From Gamarada debralockiae (Eukaryota > Ascomycota > Leotiomycetes > Helotiales > Hyphodiscaceae), in the NCBI GenBank assembly GCA_002803225.1, contig NXFV01000368.1, forward strand, positions 1 through 38,001: 38,001 nt of DNA, read 5' to 3'. The notes beneath the pieces are model-generated. The model saw only the letters and a program-made list of their open reading frames with translations. It was not told where the DNA came from and did no database searches. How positions within the stretch are numbered: position 1 is the first letter of the stretch; each line of letters begins with the position of its first letter. The position numbers and the translations under genes are program-made. Shown here one piece after another: positions 10,875-20,984 of the stretch.

Positions 10875-12610
10875 ATGGCGAAGCTATTTGTGAAAGAAGC
10901 TGCTCTCCTCTTGGTGGTCTGGGTCGTTTATAAGCAAGTCCAGAACTGGCTTCGTTGGAAGGCTTTGAAGAAGTTCGGCGACAAACATGGCTGTGGAGAT
11001 GCTCCAGTATTTCCAAACAAGCTGCCTGGCGGACTCGAAAGATATGGAATTCTGATCACTGGAATCAAAGGTAAGCTAGACCGTTCATCCGATCTCCCTG
11101 AGGCTTGTTTCCCGGTTTGGACGGTCATATGGTTCGGTAGGCGCGACCTCCTTCATTTGTCTAACAGCTTACAGGAATCGACATTTTGGAAGACATGATC
11201 CGGGCCCGCTACCAATCAATGGGATGCAATACCTACCGTATCTTTGGCCTCTTCAATGAGTCCATAGTCACAACGGCAGAGCCCGAAAATATACAAGCGA
11301 TTCTGGCAACCAAGTTTCACGACTTTGATCTTGGTCCCTCCAGACGAGACAACTTCTATGATATGCTAGGCAATGGCATCTTTACTGCAGAAGGCGAGGC
11401 TTGGGCTCATTATCGCAACCAGCTCAAGCCTCAGTTTACTCGGGACCAGGTCTCCGACCTCGAGGCTGTAGACCGCCATCTCCAAATCCTGTTCAAAGCT
11501 CTACCTCAAGAGGATGCGAAAGGCTGGATCGAGTCCGTTGACATGCAGCCACTTCTCTATCGCTTCACCATGGACGTGAGTACAGAATTCCTCTTCGGGG
11601 AATCAGTCAACAGCCAGTCTATCACTCTTTACTCCCAGGACTCAGGCAACACCAAAGAAGCGCAAGAAAACATAGACTTTGCCGAAGCCATAAACTATGC
11701 GCAGGAGTATATCTCCTGGCGTATCCGTTTTCGTGGGCTATATTGGCTCGCCAACTCCAGACGCTTCAAGAAAGCCTGTAAAGTCGTGAAAGATTTCGGG
11801 GATCGCTTCGTTCGTATCGCGCTGGATCCAAGCCACAAACGTGCCACTGTGAGTGCTGATCAGAAGGGAAAGTTTGTTATGCTTGATGCTATGGTTGCTG
11901 AGACAAGAGATCCTATTGAACTACGCGATCAGATCCTGCATCTCTTTCTAGCGGGCCGCGATACGACGTCTGCGCTGTTGAGCTGGACGGTGCTTCTACT
12001 CGCCCGCCATCCCGAAGAATTCCAGAAGCTGCGTGAAACTGTGATTACCAATTTCGGGACGGAGGATGCACCCACGCAAGAGCTGACGTTCACCTCGATG
12101 AAAGCTTGCAAGGCTATCACTCACGTTCTATACGAGTCCATGCGTTTATACCCTCTTCTCCCCCTCAATGGAAGGAAAGCATTGAAAGATACGGTCTTGC
12201 CTACTGGTGGTGGACCGGACAGGAAGCAGCCTCTTGCTATTAGGAAGGGAGAGGAGGTAGGATATTCGACTTACGTGATGCATCGGAGGCATGATATCTG
12301 GGGTGAGGATGCCGACGAATTTCATCCAGAACGATGGCAGGGCAGAAAGTTGGGATGGGAATACCTTCCATTTTCCGGTGGGCCGAGAGTGTGTCTTGGT
12401 CGTGAGTATCCCTTGTCTTGGAAGTTGATGTGATGCTAATGACGAGTAGAGCAATACGCACTTAATGAGGCTTCATTCGTGGTAGTTAAGATTTTGCAAC
12501 GATTTGATAGGATCGAAGCGCTTGATAAGAGACCGATTCGGAAGGGAATATCACTGATCTTGTCGCCGCAGGATGGAGTTGTGGTCAAGATGCACAGGGC
12601 CAATGCCTAG
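10875..12610 (+). CDS. Cytochrome P450, CYP52-like (alkane/fatty-acid hydroxylase clan)
   Basis: Three exons (10875-11070, 11175-12401, 12450-12610) give 527 residues. The N-terminus has one membrane anchor (ALLLVVWVVY) that would hold the enzyme on the ER. P450 hallmarks are complete: I-helix AGRDTTSA (about 325-332), K-helix ExxR in YESMRLYP, the PERF-like FHPERW, and the heme loop FSGGPRVCLGQQ with the cysteine ligand at about 472. The 3' intron splits that loop right after CLG and its removal restores QQYALNEAS. The AGRDTT signature and PERW..R region fit clan CYP52, whose members hydroxylate the terminal carbon of n-alkanes and fatty acids in yeasts and moulds; the true substrate here is unknown. 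Introns are 104 and 48 nt with GTAAGC/GTGAGT donors. It follows the Ofd1-like gene on the same strand with 1 kb between them. Confidence 0.9.
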
Positions 12611-12894
12611 GCAGAACGATCTTTGGCCAGAAAACTTGTCGAATTTCCGGAGGATTTCGGTGGACAAGGGCGTTTCGGGGTACATGGAGATGACAGAAGA
12701 CCAACCACTCAATCATAACATTTAAGGACTATTTCATAAAGGTATCAATAACGTCGTAGCAGACTGAATGAGGTAATCAAGGGTATAGAAACGCCCAACG
12801 ACCAGCGCAATCTTGAATCTCCATCTCCCGATCCATTATCCCAACCAAGTGTCAATCCCTATCCCACTTATCCTCCGCATCTCATTTACAACCT

Positions 12895-13596
12895 CTAATA
12901 AGGAGGTCTATACCCCTTCTTCTTCTCCACAACAGGTTTATACTGCTTAAACGCCTCCTCCAACTCCTCCTCCTCCCACTTCTTATACGGCTCACTCCCA
13001 ATATACTTCCCCTCTAAATCCCTCGCAAACCACTTCAAATAATCCCTCCTCGGCATATAAACAACCTTCGTCAAGCCCTTCCCCTCTCCTCTCTTCGGCT
13101 GCGGCTGCCCTTTCAACTTCGACAGAAAGCTGCCCCTCCTCCCACCCTTTTTCTCCTGTTCCTCAATCGTTTTTTGACTAGGTATGACATCCACCACAAT
13201 CGCTGGTATGATCGAGTCGTCGGTGTACCGTCGGGGAAGGAGTTGAGGAAGAGATTGCACGTCACTACCCATGGACAAAAGTGCGGATTGCTTGAAGCCG
13301 GGCATGGGACGGCCGGTTGCTGTGAAGCGCATTATGGAGTCTTCGTCTAGCTCTTCCACTGTAGTTGCGGTTGCGTGGCCGGAGATCAGGGGCTCGAAGT
13401 CGGAGTCGTAGGTGGAGATGTGGGGGACGGCATTTTCATTTGGGCCTGCGACGTAGGCGACGGTTTGGTTATTGGTGTCGCGGTAGGGAAGGAGGTTGGG
13501 GCAGGGTTGGGAGGACATTGCGGTGTTTTTGGTTGGTTTTGGGGAAGGGTTGAAGGGATTGAGGGGGGTAATGGTGCGGAGGAGCTGTGTTGGCAT
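12895..13596 (-). CDS. Conserved fungal protein of unknown function
   Basis: An uninterrupted frame of 233 residues from ATG 13596; a second ATG at 13518 has better context and would give 207 residues. Features: a short N-terminal Pro/Thr-rich lead, a middle block with LPYRDTNNQTVAYVAGPNE and ELDEDSIMRFTATGRPMPGF, a basic stretch (KKGGRRGSFLSKLKGQPQPK), and a charged C-terminal segment (DYLKWFARDLEGKYIG, then EEEELEEAFKQYKP) ending in KKKGYRPPY. There is no signal peptide or membrane helix after the second ATG. Blocks such as DEDSIMRFTATGRPMPGF look conserved among filamentous fungi, but I know no function. It ends 284 bp after the P450 gene, tail to tail. Confidence 0.7.
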   Translation of the reverse strand: MPTQLLRTITPLNPFNPSPKPTKNTAMSSQPCPNLLPYRDTNNQTVAYVAGPNENAVPHISTYDSDFEPLISGHATATTVEELDEDSIMRFTATGRPMPGFKQSALLSMGSDVQSLPQLLPRRYTDDSIIPAIVVDVIPSQKTIEEQEKKGGRRGSFLSKLKGQPQPKRGEGKGLTKVVYMPRRDYLKWFARDLEGKYIGSEPYKKWEEEELEEAFKQYKPVVEKKKGYRPPY

Positions 13597-14519
13597 TTGT
13601 ATTTCGTAGGTACGACACTCTCGATATATATTTCGTGCCAAGAGTGAGTAGGATGCGTATGTGGCTGCGCCGAGCTTATGTTTGACAGTTATCGACACAA
13701 ATCCTTTTGAGGCTTTTAGGTTAATGGTCAGTTTCCGAGCTCGAGGTCATCGGTACCTTCTCTTGTGTAGCAGTGCCGTTCAATCAGGCTAGAGCACGAG
13801 GCTGAGTAGAGGGATTTTCAGGACACGGTCTTGGAAATGCTTGGGTTCTTGGCTCTTCAGCCTCCACGGTTTAACGTTGGATAGGATAGACAGATGGCAC
13901 ATGCGATGTCTCCTTGGATCTCACTTGCTTGCTGCGCCCCCAGATGCCAAACGTCAGTCGGGACGATTTTCCCCGCAGATTGGATTGGGGAAAGTGCAAC
14001 GACTCTAGTCCTAAAAAGGGGCTTCGCTAGGTCTTGGTGTGGGACTATCAGTTTACCGCAAAAGTTGCTTAGTCAGGTTCGTCTTTTGTTACTGACTTCA
14101 CACCTTGGCCTTGCCTATTTCCGCCTCCACTCCATTTTCTCGCTGCTGGATCGACTCCTTTCCTCAAACATCAATTGACCCAGAACCACTGATTTCTTCT
14201 CGTGTGAAGCACGTATCAATGCGTGTGTTGTTCTTCCCATTTTGAACATTCTCATGGGACCAAGTGCTTTTCCTTTACCTCTACCGACGGGAAGCTGCCG
14301 TAGCGCGGTCTAAGCCTCCGTTCAACTACCGTACGGTATCCTCCGACTTTCTTCTATCTTATTTGCAATCTTAAAATCTTGAGACTGAGGATTCAGATCC
14401 GTACATGTTCGAGTAACGAGGACGGTCACCAAATTGGAGTGTTGCTGAGGCTTCTCTCTTTATCGAAGAGAGCTAGAGAGCCTCAGTCTGACGTCGATTG
14501 ACTATCCTTTGGAGAAAGG
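13597..14519. promoter_or_regulatory. Divergent intergenic region
   Basis: About 0.9 kb between the small conserved protein (minus) and the zinc-cluster regulator (plus). It must carry both promoters. The open frame 13894-14178 has a biased, non-coding look and no domain. A short repeat-like CT/AG dyad (GAGGCTTCTCTCTTTATC .. AGAGAGCCTC) lies at about 14449-14485 in the probable 5' leader of the regulator. Confidence 0.4.
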
Positions 14520-15805
14520 ATGCAACCCCGGTCCAGGATAATCCATAAGAGAAGCCAATTTAAATCAAGGAACGGTTGCATCGAGTGCAAGAAAAGGAAA
14601 GTCAAGGTAGGGCAAAATGCATCCCTCATGGATCTCCGATTAACACGCCACAGTGCGACGAATCACCCAACGGGTGCGGTGCATGCTTTAAACGTCGGAC
14701 AACATGTTCCCTCATGACTGCTTCGACACCGCCTCCACCATCTCCCCAACCACAACCACAGGCCAACGTCCCATTTCCAGTAGCCAATATTCTTGACCTA
14801 GAACTACTACACAACTTTTCAACCAATACGACCACATCAATGGCCACAACCCCGACCCTCCACCACTTCTATCAAACAGAATTTATCACGGAAGCGCTAA
14901 AGTCAGACTACGTTCTCCACTGCCTCCTTGGCCTCTCAGCCTTCCACTTAGTCCAACAACATCAAGAACTCCTCCAAAGAGCTCCTGAACAAGAACAACC
15001 AGCCATCCGCGCGAAAATTGAGGATTATCTCATCGCAGCACATGTCCACCACAATGCAGGAATCAGTACCTTTAGGCAAACGCTCACAACGATCACTGAA
15101 GAGAACTGCCATGCTCTCTTTGCGGGCGCGATTTTAATAGTCCTAACATCGTTCGCCGAGTCCTGCGAGGGCGTACGCTCCATCACCGAATCCAGACTTC
15201 CTTCCGGAGCTGAAGAGGACTCGGGCCCAACAGTTACCAAATGGTTGATTCTCCTTCGCGGCACCAAGACTGTCGTCACGGATACCTATCAATGGGTGAA
15301 AACAGGCCCTATGGCTCCGATTATTGCCTCGAGAGGTATGGAGGGCTATGAGAATACAATCGGGGCGGTAGACGAAGACGTAACTAGCTATCTCGATCGC
15401 CTCTCTGCCGCCTTCGCTGAATACTCTGAGCCCGAAGTAAGGAAGATTTGCACAGCGGCCATCGAGTTGCTGCGGAAATCGTGGGTTGGGATTGCAAGCG
15501 GGTGTGATTTTGGCGTGGCATTTTTCTGGGCCGTGTTAGTGGAAGACGAATTTATGGTTCTTTTAGAATTCAAGAGGTCGGAGGCTTTGCTGGTTCTGGC
15601 AGCTTATTGTGCTCTGTTGCACAGTGAGAATTGGCAATGGTGGATGAAGGGTTGGCCGAAACACATGTTGAGGATCATTGAGGAGATGATGGATGAGCGA
15701 TGGAAGGGTTGGCTTGAATGGCCTGCACAGGTTATTGGGAATGAAGAGACTGGGCAGCGGAAAGAGCGGGTCTTGGTAGTCACGGAAGGGGTGTGTTGTC
15801 AGTAG
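14520..15805 (+). CDS. Zn(II)2Cys6 transcription factor, Upc2-like build
   Basis: Two exons (14520-14606 and 14654-15805; 47-nt intron) give 412 residues. Splicing joins the zinc cluster exactly: cysteines at 20, 23, 30, 37, 40 and 47 form CX2CX6CX6CX2CX6C, with the basic KKRKVK stretch that contacts DNA. The intron sits just before the third cysteine. After a Pro/Gln-rich linker the rest is helical (HHFYQTEFITEAL, then LHCLLGLSAFHL) and ends with a Trp-rich block (NWQWWMKGW, KGWLEWPAQVIG). This short build, with a C-terminal ligand-type domain instead of the usual fungal middle homology region, is seen in Upc2/sterol-uptake-control-like factors and many uncharacterised relatives. Known: Upc2 senses ergosterol in yeasts. 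Inferred: the ligand and targets here are unknown, and most such paralogues do not regulate sterol genes. Confidence 0.88.
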
Positions 15806-16105
15806 GTTACGATGTGAAGCGAAGAGGTGTTGTTCAAAATTGATGTCCCTAGTAAGGGCCAAGTATTCAGAAGGGAAGCATCCAACGCGGCTATATGGGT
15901 ATGTTATATTTAATATCTAATCTATTGTACATCACAAAGAGTAACACTTTATTTCAACAGGCCAATAACCAACATCTTTCCAAGAACACCTTTCCATGCC
16001 TGAGAAGATCCTCAGCACAAGAAGGTCAAAAGTCAGTCCAGAGTCTAACTTCTCGTTCTCATCGGCCTCAGTCTTCTGCTACCATCTACTAAGTACTTCC
16101 CTACC
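15806..16105. other. Short convergent intergenic region
   Basis: Three hundred bases between the stop codons of the zinc-cluster regulator and the RTA1-like gene. Only 3' untranslated and terminator sequence is expected; no further feature is seen. Confidence 0.4.
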
Positions 16106-17021
16106 TCACAAACGCTCCAACGAAAGTTGCCTATCATGAACCCTCTTCCGCCCCGGAATCATCTGACTCGGATGGACAAAATTAAAAACCGCAACGGCGA
16201 TGAACATCAACGTCCCATCAAAAATATACAAGAAGGCCTCATGAGACAAGATATATCCATCATTACCCTGAATATACTCAACTACTCTCACTACACTTCT
16301 TACCATAATCAACAAACTGGCGAAATACAGAACTTTCATATGCTTCTGCCATGGCATGTCCGGCTGTGTGGACTTGTATGTCGGACTGGCATGCATACGT
16401 TTGTGGAAGAGCAGCGCGACGAAGACGAAGAATCCGAAGGCGATTATTTGGATGAAGAGACCGCCGAGGATAATGTTTTGCGCTGTGGCGGTGTTGGAGC
16501 CGTTGCCGCTTGCTAACATTCCAGATCCTTTGAAAGAAGAGACGTTAGCCATCAAGGCCGAATCATCTGGGAATCCAACAACATGGAGGCGGAGAGGAAG
16601 AGCACTTACCACCTGACAGAACCAAGAACGAGAGAATATCCGTCGTCACGAAAATCTTCGTCATCCACTTCTTCCGGATCAAGCTATACTTCTCGCCATC
16701 AACCGCAACGATAATGCGACCGAGAATCATATAAATGCTGGCTGCAACCAGTGCTGGCGCAACGAGAATCAGGATCGATTGGATGATGAATGGTCCTAGA
16801 GTCCAGTTTGGGGACTGCTTGGAGGATTGGATACGAGCGACGTATCCTATGCATTCCATTACTCCGCCGATGGCGACTGGAATGAAGTACCATGTTCGTA
16901 GTTTGATGATTTGGACGATGTGAACCAGGGACGTGAGCAGGAAGAGGATTGCGTATGCGGCTGCTGCTGCGAGAGAGGGGTTGTAGTGGTAGTATTTGAA
17001 GGTGGAAGTGTCGTTGGCCAT
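16106..17021 (-). CDS. RTA1-like seven-helix membrane protein
   Basis: Two exons (17021-16610 and 16527-16106; 82-nt intron, GTAAGT donor) give 277 residues. Seven hydrophobic segments follow a short N-terminus: AAAAYAILFLLTSLVHIVQI, WYFIPVAIGGVMECIGYVAR, FIIQSILILVAPALVAASIY, TTDILSFLVLSGG, IILGGLFIQIIAFGFFVF, the FASLLIMVRSVVRVVEY block and the last at FLYIFDGTLMFIAVAVF. The signatures GYVARI, LVAPALVAASIYM, GRII and RSVVRVVEY are typical of the fungal RTA1/RSB1 lipid-translocating-exporter family. Known: family members in yeast affect resistance to aminocholesterol and efflux of sphingoid bases; fungal paralogues are many and mostly unstudied. Likely location is the plasma membrane. The C-terminus (PGRKRVHDRQLSLERL) is short and basic. 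The gene is convergent with the zinc-cluster regulator, 300 bp away. Confidence 0.9.
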
Positions 17022-18317
17022 GGTTGGAGGCTTGATGTTGTGATGAAAAGGGGGTAGATGGCCGGACTCGATCTATAGACTGGATGATGCTGTGTCTGCT
17101 ACTTGGTCGAACGAGAATAGGAGTTCGGAATGGAAATCAAAAGATGTTGCGCGATTTGTCAAAACTTTTGCAAAGACGTGATTTCGAAAGAGTGAATGAA
17201 GAACGAAAAGTAGGAAATAAAACGTATATATTCTCAACTCAACATCAAAACCATCGTATTTCGTACTCAGCTCAAAACTACTGGTTTGGAGGGCTGTGCA
17301 GCGCTTCTTATCAGTCCGCGCAACCTCCGACGACGAGAGAATGCGAAAAATTCGGACAAAGCAATTGTTGGCTCACCTTGCAGCCACATACCCACAGCAA
17401 ACAGGCAGACATTCGGTACCTCATAATGGTCCCTGAAAATGTTCTCGAACTGGCATTCGAAGTCGCAAGTGTGCCAATTGGGGTTAGAATAGCTTGAGGC
17501 TGAGGTGTCAGGGGCACCCGATAAATTTCGGATTCGGCGCTGATTGGTTGGGCTGGCTCCACAAATACGGAAGTGGGCCTGGCGGATACGATAAACGATG
17601 ACAAAAAGCCTCCTCGGACACAGCTTCTTTTGATACGTCGATGAATGCACAGGCTTTAAGTCGATTATCTCCTTTTGAAGCTGGGCACTCTGACATGAAG
17701 TGGAAATACTATGAAAGAAGCCCGTTTCCAAGGAAAGTTCATCAAGAACGTTGCTATGAATAAGCAACGCAACGCGGGGTGCATTAAAAAGGGTAATGTG
17801 GTCCAGGACTGGAGATGTTTCGGCATCTTCTGATTGGTTTGTATAGCTCTTGGCGTCGTATCACAGAGGCTCTCGCTCTTCATTCCTTCAATTGACTTAA
17901 AAGATACCCTCGAGATCTAGCAGACAGGCGCATAGAGCCCATTAATTCGGCATTTACCCCTTGCTCAGGTCTCGAGTGCCGTGGATTGAATGTTCCTCTC
18001 AATCCAAAGCGTATCTCAATACGAATACCTCTCCTGCAGCCATGCTATTCAAAGCAATCCAGAGATCATTGACATAAAGCCACAATTACAGAGCATGCTC
18101 AGCGGACCTGCGGCACTGCTCAAAGAATTTTCGGCGATAACACCAGTATGCGCGATGCCAAACGCTGTGTATCTCCAACTTTCATTTGCAATCATTGGGT
18201 ACACCCCACACAGTCAGTTTCCCGAACCATCGGTACAATAGTGTCTTTCAAGCACTTTTTAGTGTGTTCGCCAATAGCAAAATTCGGCAGAATAGATATT
18301 GCTCAATTAGGATACGT

Positions 18318-18446
18318 GTGTCAGCTTCTGAGAGGGGATTGAGAGTTGAATGAACGGTGCCTTGAGAAAAAAAGTTTCGTGGCTGATACTTTTCAGGACA
18401 ATGCGTAAAGATAGTTCGATTTTGATGCAAGTGTCAGCTTTTGAGA
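18318..18446. repeat. Two spaced copies of GTGTCAGCTTYTGAGA
   Basis: The 16-mer GTGTCAGCTTCTGAGA at 18318-18333 recurs with one change at 18431-18446, 113 bp later, upstream of the reductase relic. Two copies could be a binding site pair or a trace of a small duplication. Function is not known. Confidence 0.5.
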
Positions 18447-18564
18447 ATGAGTTGGGAGATGAGAGAAGGATGGTCTTAGCAAGCAGAGCTGCAGAGGAAT
18501 TGTGAAATCCAAGCTGGGCTTGATGAGAAATGGCGTGAAGAGCTGGAGGAAGGGAGAAGATGAG

Positions 18565-18570
18565 TATAAA
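18565..18570 (+). promoter_or_regulatory. TATAAA box upstream of the reductase relic
   Basis: A perfect TATAAA lies about 190 bp before the original ATG at 18759. Several pyrimidine-rich stretches follow, as in fungal core promoters. It suggests the promoter outlived the gene. Confidence 0.4.
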
Positions 18571-18758
18571 GGAGAATTGGGAAGGATTGAAATTTGATCC
18601 AGCATCAAAAAAATCTTCCTGTCCGCTCTTCTACACTGTCAAACCTCAGTTGAAACCGCAAATCAGTCAATCGCACACTTGCAGCAATCGACCGAGATTC
18701 CACCTCACAACTTTCCGATAGCTCCATCAAGCAACATCAATTCCAAACTACCTTCATA

Positions 18759-18955
18759 ATGTCTAGGCGATCTCGTCCTGATCACCGGGGGCACTGGTCT
18801 TATTGGCATCAAGACTATCCACCTTACACTTCAAGCTGGATACTCTGTCCGCGCCGCTGTCCGCAGCCAAGCCAAAGCAGAAGCAATCCTCGCAACGCCT
18901 ACAGTCAAAGCTATCAACCCAGGCTCACGCCTCACGTTCGTCATTGTGCCGGACA
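18759..18955 (+). pseudogene. Truncated NAD(P)-binding reductase (SDR/dihydroflavonol-reductase-like) relic
   Basis: After the ATG at 18759 and one further codon an extra base (A at 18765) throws the frame. From 18766 the sequence reads GDLVLITGGTGLIGIKT and then GYSVRAAVRSQAKAEAIL and RLTFVIVPD, the first beta-alpha-beta unit of an extended short-chain dehydrogenase. The nucleotide-binding motif TGGTGLIG is intact. A GTATGT that could have been a splice donor follows at 18955, and the rest of the enzyme (YxxxK active site and substrate half, about 270 residues) is missing before the next gene starts at 19277. Known: such enzymes reduce ketones or aldehydes with NADPH. Seen: one insertion and loss of about 80 percent of the gene. 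Inferred: a dead 5' fragment. If some lineage uses an upstream start, the frame would still be blocked by TAA at 18756. Confidence 0.75.
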
Positions 18956-18959
18956 GTAT

Positions 18960-19276
18960 GTATTTTCCTGAGTCGTTTATTCCCCATCGTCCCTTTGGAG
19001 GCCAAAGTTTATCCCCGTGCTTTTATACCAGGCTGACAAGGTTCTGGTCCGTGCTCATCAGACCTTATCTGAAAAATCTCGCGCTAAGATAAGACCTTCT
19101 GCCTTATTGCCTTACACTGACGTATCAGATTCATCCCAAAAACATCCCAGCAAGCCCTCAACAACAGCTCAAATCGATTCACACTCTCTCAGTTGAGAAT
19201 CACTCCAATTGGTATTTGGTATTCTACGTATCCAAACCTTCCGCAATCCCCTTCGACCCTCAAACCCATTCCCACG
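18960..19276. other. Junction between reductase relic and RPE gene
   Basis: About 320 bp in which the reductase homology stops and the promoter and leader of the epimerase gene begin. No recognisable coding sequence, transposon end or target duplication marks the break. Confidence 0.4.
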
Positions 19277-20151
19277 ATGTCTCCCCCAGCAATCATCGCA
19301 CCCTCTATTCTCTCTGCGGATTTCGCGGCTCTCGGATCAGACTGTTCAACTACAATCAATAATGGCGCCGACTGGCTGCATATCGACATAATGGACGGAC
19401 ATTTTGTGCCCAACATCACATTCGGAGCTCCCGTAGTCACGAAGATTCGAAGCCACGTCGCCCGACCGACAGAAAAGCATGGCAGGGGAACATTTGACTG
19501 CCATATGATGATATCCGAGGTACCACTTCCTTGTTACAAAACCTCATCAACTGACTAATTGCATCTGCCCATAGCCCAAGAAATGGGTCAAAGAATTTCA
19601 AAAAGCAGGCTGTGATCTATACTGTTTCCACTACGAAGCGGCCATTTCCAGCACCGCGGCCGAAAGTCCCGAAGCAACGAGCGAACTGAAGACGAATCCG
19701 AAGGACATGATTAGATATATTCATGAGTGTGGGATGTTAGCCGGTATTGCGATTAAGCCGGAGACGAAGGTTGATGTGTTGTGGGATATTTTGGAGAATA
19801 AGGAGGAGAAAGAACGGCCGGATGTGAGCTCCAACTCCTCAGCCTCACTTAGTGGTGTATGGGTGAAATGCTGATGGTTTGCAGATGGTGCTAGTCATGA
19901 CTGTTCACCCCGGATTTGGAGGACAGAAATTTATGGCATCTGAATTGCCAAAGGTCCAGGAATTGAGAAAACGATACCCGGATCTGAACATTGAGGTTGA
20001 TGGAGGATTGGGTCCTAGCACGATCGATCAAGCTGCTGATGCTGGGGCGAACGTTATCGTTGCTGGTAGTGCTGTATTTGGGGCAAAGGATCCAGCCGAG
20101 GTGATTACTATACTGAGGGAAGCTGTTGAGAAAAGGAGAGCGCACCTGTGA
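19277..20151 (+). CDS. rpe1: Ribulose-phosphate 3-epimerase
   Basis: Three exons (19277-19519, 19575-19823, 19885-20151) give 252 residues, the usual size. The enzyme interconverts D-ribulose 5-phosphate and D-xylulose 5-phosphate in the non-oxidative pentose phosphate pathway, in the cytosol. The TIM-barrel signatures are all present: [14 protein letters not shown] at the N-terminus with the conserved Ser, [16 protein letters not shown] with metal-binding His and catalytic Asp, [19 protein letters not shown] as phosphate/active-site loop, and [11 protein letters not shown] with the second catalytic Asp. Introns are 55 and 61 nt, both in phase 0 with GT..AG ends. In the middle there is a fungal insertion ([20 protein letters not shown], which is typical of ascomycete enzymes). 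This is a single-copy housekeeping gene in most fungi, and nothing here looks broken. Confidence 0.95.
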
Positions 20152-20984
20152 CTTTTGAAGAGCATCTGACGCGGCCAGGATGTATACAACTGGGACTACT
20201 CGAGATATGAATAATGAGATGAGATACGAAAATAGAGAAAGCGGATGGTTCGGAGTGGGTGTGGAGCTGGCATGAAAAGCTTGTGCATATAGAAATGGAG
20301 CAAACAAGGGATACTTTCTTACGGACCACGAATATGAAGTACTTGTACGGAGGTACACTCACAGTCATGCCTGCAACTCGTTCCACAGCCAATATGTACT
20401 ACTACGAGTTCCTTTTCCACGTAAGGTCTCTTTCTCGTCATACGCTATCTTATGTCAGCTTGCCACGGCATCCATGAGATTCGGGTACTTTGAACTTACT
20501 CTCCACAACTCAACGCCTGTGACACCTCTTTTCCTCACGGCTTTTGAAGAAGGGAGTTCTGACATCAAATAGTTTTTCTTAGGCCTCCCATCAAGTATCA
20601 CCTCAGCACCCTCACTCAGACACCGAAAGATCACCGATAATCAACACCCTTTCATTGGACAGCCTCTTCCTTTAGCGCACTTTGATCGGATCCGGGGTCG
20701 ATTAGTGCTTGTCGTAATTCTGCAGCGGACCCGCACTACTGCGGGGTGATGGACCTCTTTAAATGCATTTCGACTCGGATTGTGTGAACGGCATTTAAGG
20801 CCAAGGTCAGGCTAAAATGTATAATTGAACTTCCTTTTCCACTTCACCGTTTGGGATCCAAAAGCTCATGCTCGGCCTTTATCATACATATCCCTCGGTA
20901 ATTTATTGAGAAGTTTCCCAGGCCGTTCGATTTCCTCTAGCGATCATCCTCGTCGCAGATCTTTAGCACATCAATTCGCCCAAA
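20152..20984. promoter_or_regulatory. Promoter region of the CYP53 gene
   Basis: About 0.83 kb. The palindrome CGGATCCG at 20687-20694 and a CCCGC ACTACT GCGGG dyad at about 20728-20743 lie 240-300 bp before the start. CGG-ended half sites are the usual targets of Zn(II)2Cys6 factors, so these could be inducer-response sites; that is inference. Confidence 0.45.

Larger units (their letters stand above)
17022..18758. other. Long intergenic region
   Basis: About 1.7 kb with overlapping open frames on both strands (for example 17267-17767 minus) but no recognisable domain. It contains the RTA1-like promoter at the left, two CCAAT-type ATTGG boxes near 17543 and 17831, and at the right the remaining promoter of the truncated reductase relic. 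Confidence 0.4.

Noticed and set aside
13894..14178. Plus-strand open frame of 94 codons
   Set aside because: Composition is non-coding and it sits in the divergent promoter region.
17267..17767. Minus-strand open frame of 166 codons with Cys residues
   Set aside because: Three frames overlap here, there is no signal peptide or domain, and no start with good context.
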